Origin: Apteryx mantelli
Lineage: Eukaryota; Chordata; Aves; Apterygiformes; Apterygidae
Direction: 5' to 3'
Assembly (NCBI RefSeq): GCF_036417845.1
Contig: NC_089979.1
Location: 29,012,958-29,076,957, forward strand
Length of the DNA: 64,000 nucleotides
The notes below the pieces were generated by a model. It was not told the DNA's origin. It did no database searches and saw nothing but the letters and a program-made list of their open reading frames with translations. The position numbers and the translations under genes are program-made. This document shows positions 61,825-64,000 of the stretch, piece by piece (the stretch's first letter is position 1; every line of letters starts with the position of its first letter).

Positions 61825-63855
61825 TCCCAATTTTAAGGCAATTTGGTAGTTACTCAACTGTTTAAAAATGAGAATGTCACTGACCTTTCCTTTTTAATAT
61901 ATGAGCTCCATGACTATGTCTGAGCTTCATAAAACTTTAGTTGCACTAGGGACCTCATTATCTTATTACATTTCAGCATTGGTGGACTCAAGCATTAACT
62001 CAAGAATGTGATTTTTCAATATCTTTATCTTGGGAATGGAAAGAATGTTGACAGTAGTTTAATCACATAACTCCAAGTAATCAATTTGAAATGTTTTGTT
62101 TTCTTTCTTCAAAAAGCCTGTAGTTTTTCTGTAGTTTTGCTGTAATGTGATTATAGAAAGTCTGTTTTATATAGGCATCTTCAATCAATCAGATGCATCT
62201 TTAATATATATTCATTAAAGATACTAACACAATGAAAATTCTCTACTCCTTCCTATAAATGTAGATAAGACAGCTTTCATCCTAAGCACCTAATATATCC
62301 CTTCTAAAAATGTGGGGAAACACACTGCACTTAAAATAGGCTCTGGCTCTGCACAAACAAGGTGAGGAAGCAACTAGGGGTACGTTTGTCCCTGTTGCAG
62401 ACTTTTTCCATTTAATTAGTTATGTGGACATCATTTAATGTTCTGAATATCATTAAAAATAAAATACTTGCAATAGCAATCAATTGTTTTTCCCATTCTC
62501 CTCATGCAAAACTGCTAAACAAGAGGAAGACAAAAAAAAAAAAAAAAATCACCAGCATTTAGAGGAGACAGATCAGATTGCTCAGGAATTATCCTTGGAA
62601 CTATATATCAGGTCAGGAAGCAAAAGAATGTAATACTTTCAAAGTTTTGTTTGGTGCCTGCAGAGTTAGTCTGGAAAGCTTCCCACTGAAAACTACCAAA
62701 ATTTTGTTTTCTCACATAACCTTGTAATGACCTTTCTTAAAAACAACTCCCTTCATTTGTTTCTCATATGCAAGTAAACTAGACTGTTCAGGCTAGCAAG
62801 CATAGCATCTAATGTTCTGTTGTCATCCTGTCTCTCCTCCTTCAGGCTGTTGCCCTGTTTTTTCCCCTAGTGTATTTCTGAAGTGCCTTGACTAAATCCT
62901 GATCTATTCAGTTAACATTAGATACTACCCAAAATTGCTGATAATTCCTACAATGTTTGCCAACTGATTTCCTGCTCCATTGAACATGAGAAGCATTGCA
63001 CATAAGAAGTTTTAAGTCAATGAGCCTGCACAGATGTTGTAGTCTATTCAGTATAGAAGTGTTGTTTAAAATATATCCCTAGGGGAAATAATGTAAGTAA
63101 CTTTTCTTTTTCTTGTGCTTTGATTGCTTTCTAATTATGTGACCAATGCTGAATAAAAAAAAATTTTAGGGAGATTAATTTCTCGCTACTTACTGCAACC
63201 AATACTTTTCTAGGTAGTCTGCAATTTGCCCATCTAACCGCTTTAGACATTAGGACCTGGTTCACATTAAGGTGAAACAATAACTTGCTGTTAAAATTAG
63301 TGCAATTACAAGAGAGCACAGGCATTAAACTCTATTAACTGCACACCATTTTGCTTCATAAACTAGTAGATGCCAGCAATTGGTCTGTAATGTTCTGACA
63401 CTTTTTTCTTCATTTCCATGCCTAGTCTTCTGAACAGAAGAGAATAATAAGATTTACTAGCCTTAATTTCATCTTTAATGTTTGTTTTGAGAAATATATC
63501 CTGCCATGAGATAATTGGATATATCTTTATGTAACTGAATTAAGAAAAAAATCTCTGTGTTCAGTGTGTGGATTCCCAAATTTGATTAAGGAAGAGACAG
63601 AGGAGTCCATTCGATGCCTGCATCTATCAGTGATTTGGATCTGCCACAGTGGGGCATAAAAGCATGCAGGCAGCTGGCTAGAAGTGGCTGGCTCATATTT
63701 CAAACAGCAGGAATCTTCTGGCATTTGGCCATGGATTCACCTTTGTAATGACTGAAAATGCACATGTGGTCCTACTGCCAAGATCCTTCTGCCCATCCTT
63801 TTCACTCCCAGTCTCACCAGAGTAGGGTAACATTGAGCAGCTTTTTTGTATTTCC
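61825..63855. other. AT-rich non-coding stretch
   Basis: No gene recognised. An A17 run lies at 62532-62548. Confidence 0.5.
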
Positions 63856-63858
63856 TAG

Positions 63859-64000
63859 GTAACAGATGCTGAATGGAAAATATCGAACAAGTATTCAGTA
63901 TCGTGCAGACAACCAGCAGAAAAGAACCTGGTGATGCTAGAGAGTGGAAATGAAATCGAGCTGAGAAAAATGTTGGAAAATGGATCTGATGTTTTACAGA
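63859..64000 (+). CDS. Possible exon running off the window end, unrecognised
   Basis: A T-rich tract ending in TATTTCCTAG (AG at 63857-63858) is followed by 47 open codons to the window edge. They begin VTDAEWKISNK and include a charged segment, NEIELRKMLENG. A stop lies in frame immediately upstream, so the frame can only start here by splicing. I do not recognise the product; 47 open codons alone are weak evidence. Confidence 0.2.

Noticed and set aside
1-64000. Search by eye for tRNA, rRNA, snRNA, well-known microRNA precursors and CRISPR arrays
   Set aside because: No matching cloverleaf, conserved core or regularly spaced repeat was seen.

Overview
The window looks like nuclear DNA of a bird (or at least an archosaur). 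The main evidence is the repeats: several CR1 LINE copies with the 3'-end signature typical of avian CR1, older degraded CR1 pieces, a tRNA-type SINE-like hairpin and solo-LTR-like segments of endogenous retroviruses. Most of the sequence is AT-rich and non-coding. There are no operons, ribosome-binding sites, CRISPR arrays, tRNAs or rRNAs. I recognise no protein-coding host gene; nearly all open frames are short and sit at the level expected by chance in AT-rich vertebrate DNA. The window is best read as intergenic or intronic sequence, with a few exon-like or promoter-like islands reported at low confidence.

Layout. 1-5.4 kb: unique AT-rich DNA with short simple repeats. 5.4-7.15 kb: a long, inactivated minus-strand CR1. 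7.3-8.75 kb: a stretch flanked by a 72-bp direct repeat. 9.1-9.3 kb: CCAAT and TATA motifs. 13.3-15.1 kb: a transcript-like plus-strand stretch and, on the minus strand, the longest open frame in the window, preceded by a strong acceptor. 21.2-22.6 kb: a second minus-strand CR1 sharing a 733-bp block of complete identity with the first. 22.95-23.84 kb: a plus-strand LTR-like segment with a repeated enhancer-like block. 25.0-25.3 kb: a TATA box followed by a broken open frame. 31.6-32.1 kb: an ancient CR1. 33.0-35.7 kb: the only clearly CpG/GC-rich zone, with a perfect 24-bp palindrome, an octamer/GC-box/TATA/splice-donor series and two CTCF-like motifs. 40.8 and 41.3 kb: old amniote repeats. 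41.96-42.68 kb: a well-delimited minus-strand solo LTR. 47.5-47.95 kb: a plus-strand CR1 fragment. 51.75 kb: a CR1 tail. 56-57 kb: a probable plus-strand LTR. 61.6 kb: a small CpG-bearing patch. The window ends inside a possible exon.

The most notable observation is the 733-bp block shared without a mismatch or indel by two CR1 copies 15.7 kb apart whose flanks differ by many substitutions. Both copies carry the same frameshift, so an already dead sequence was copied recently by gene conversion or duplication, or the assembly is wrong. I found no evidence of a new multi-gene system. Everything here was done by eye without database searches.
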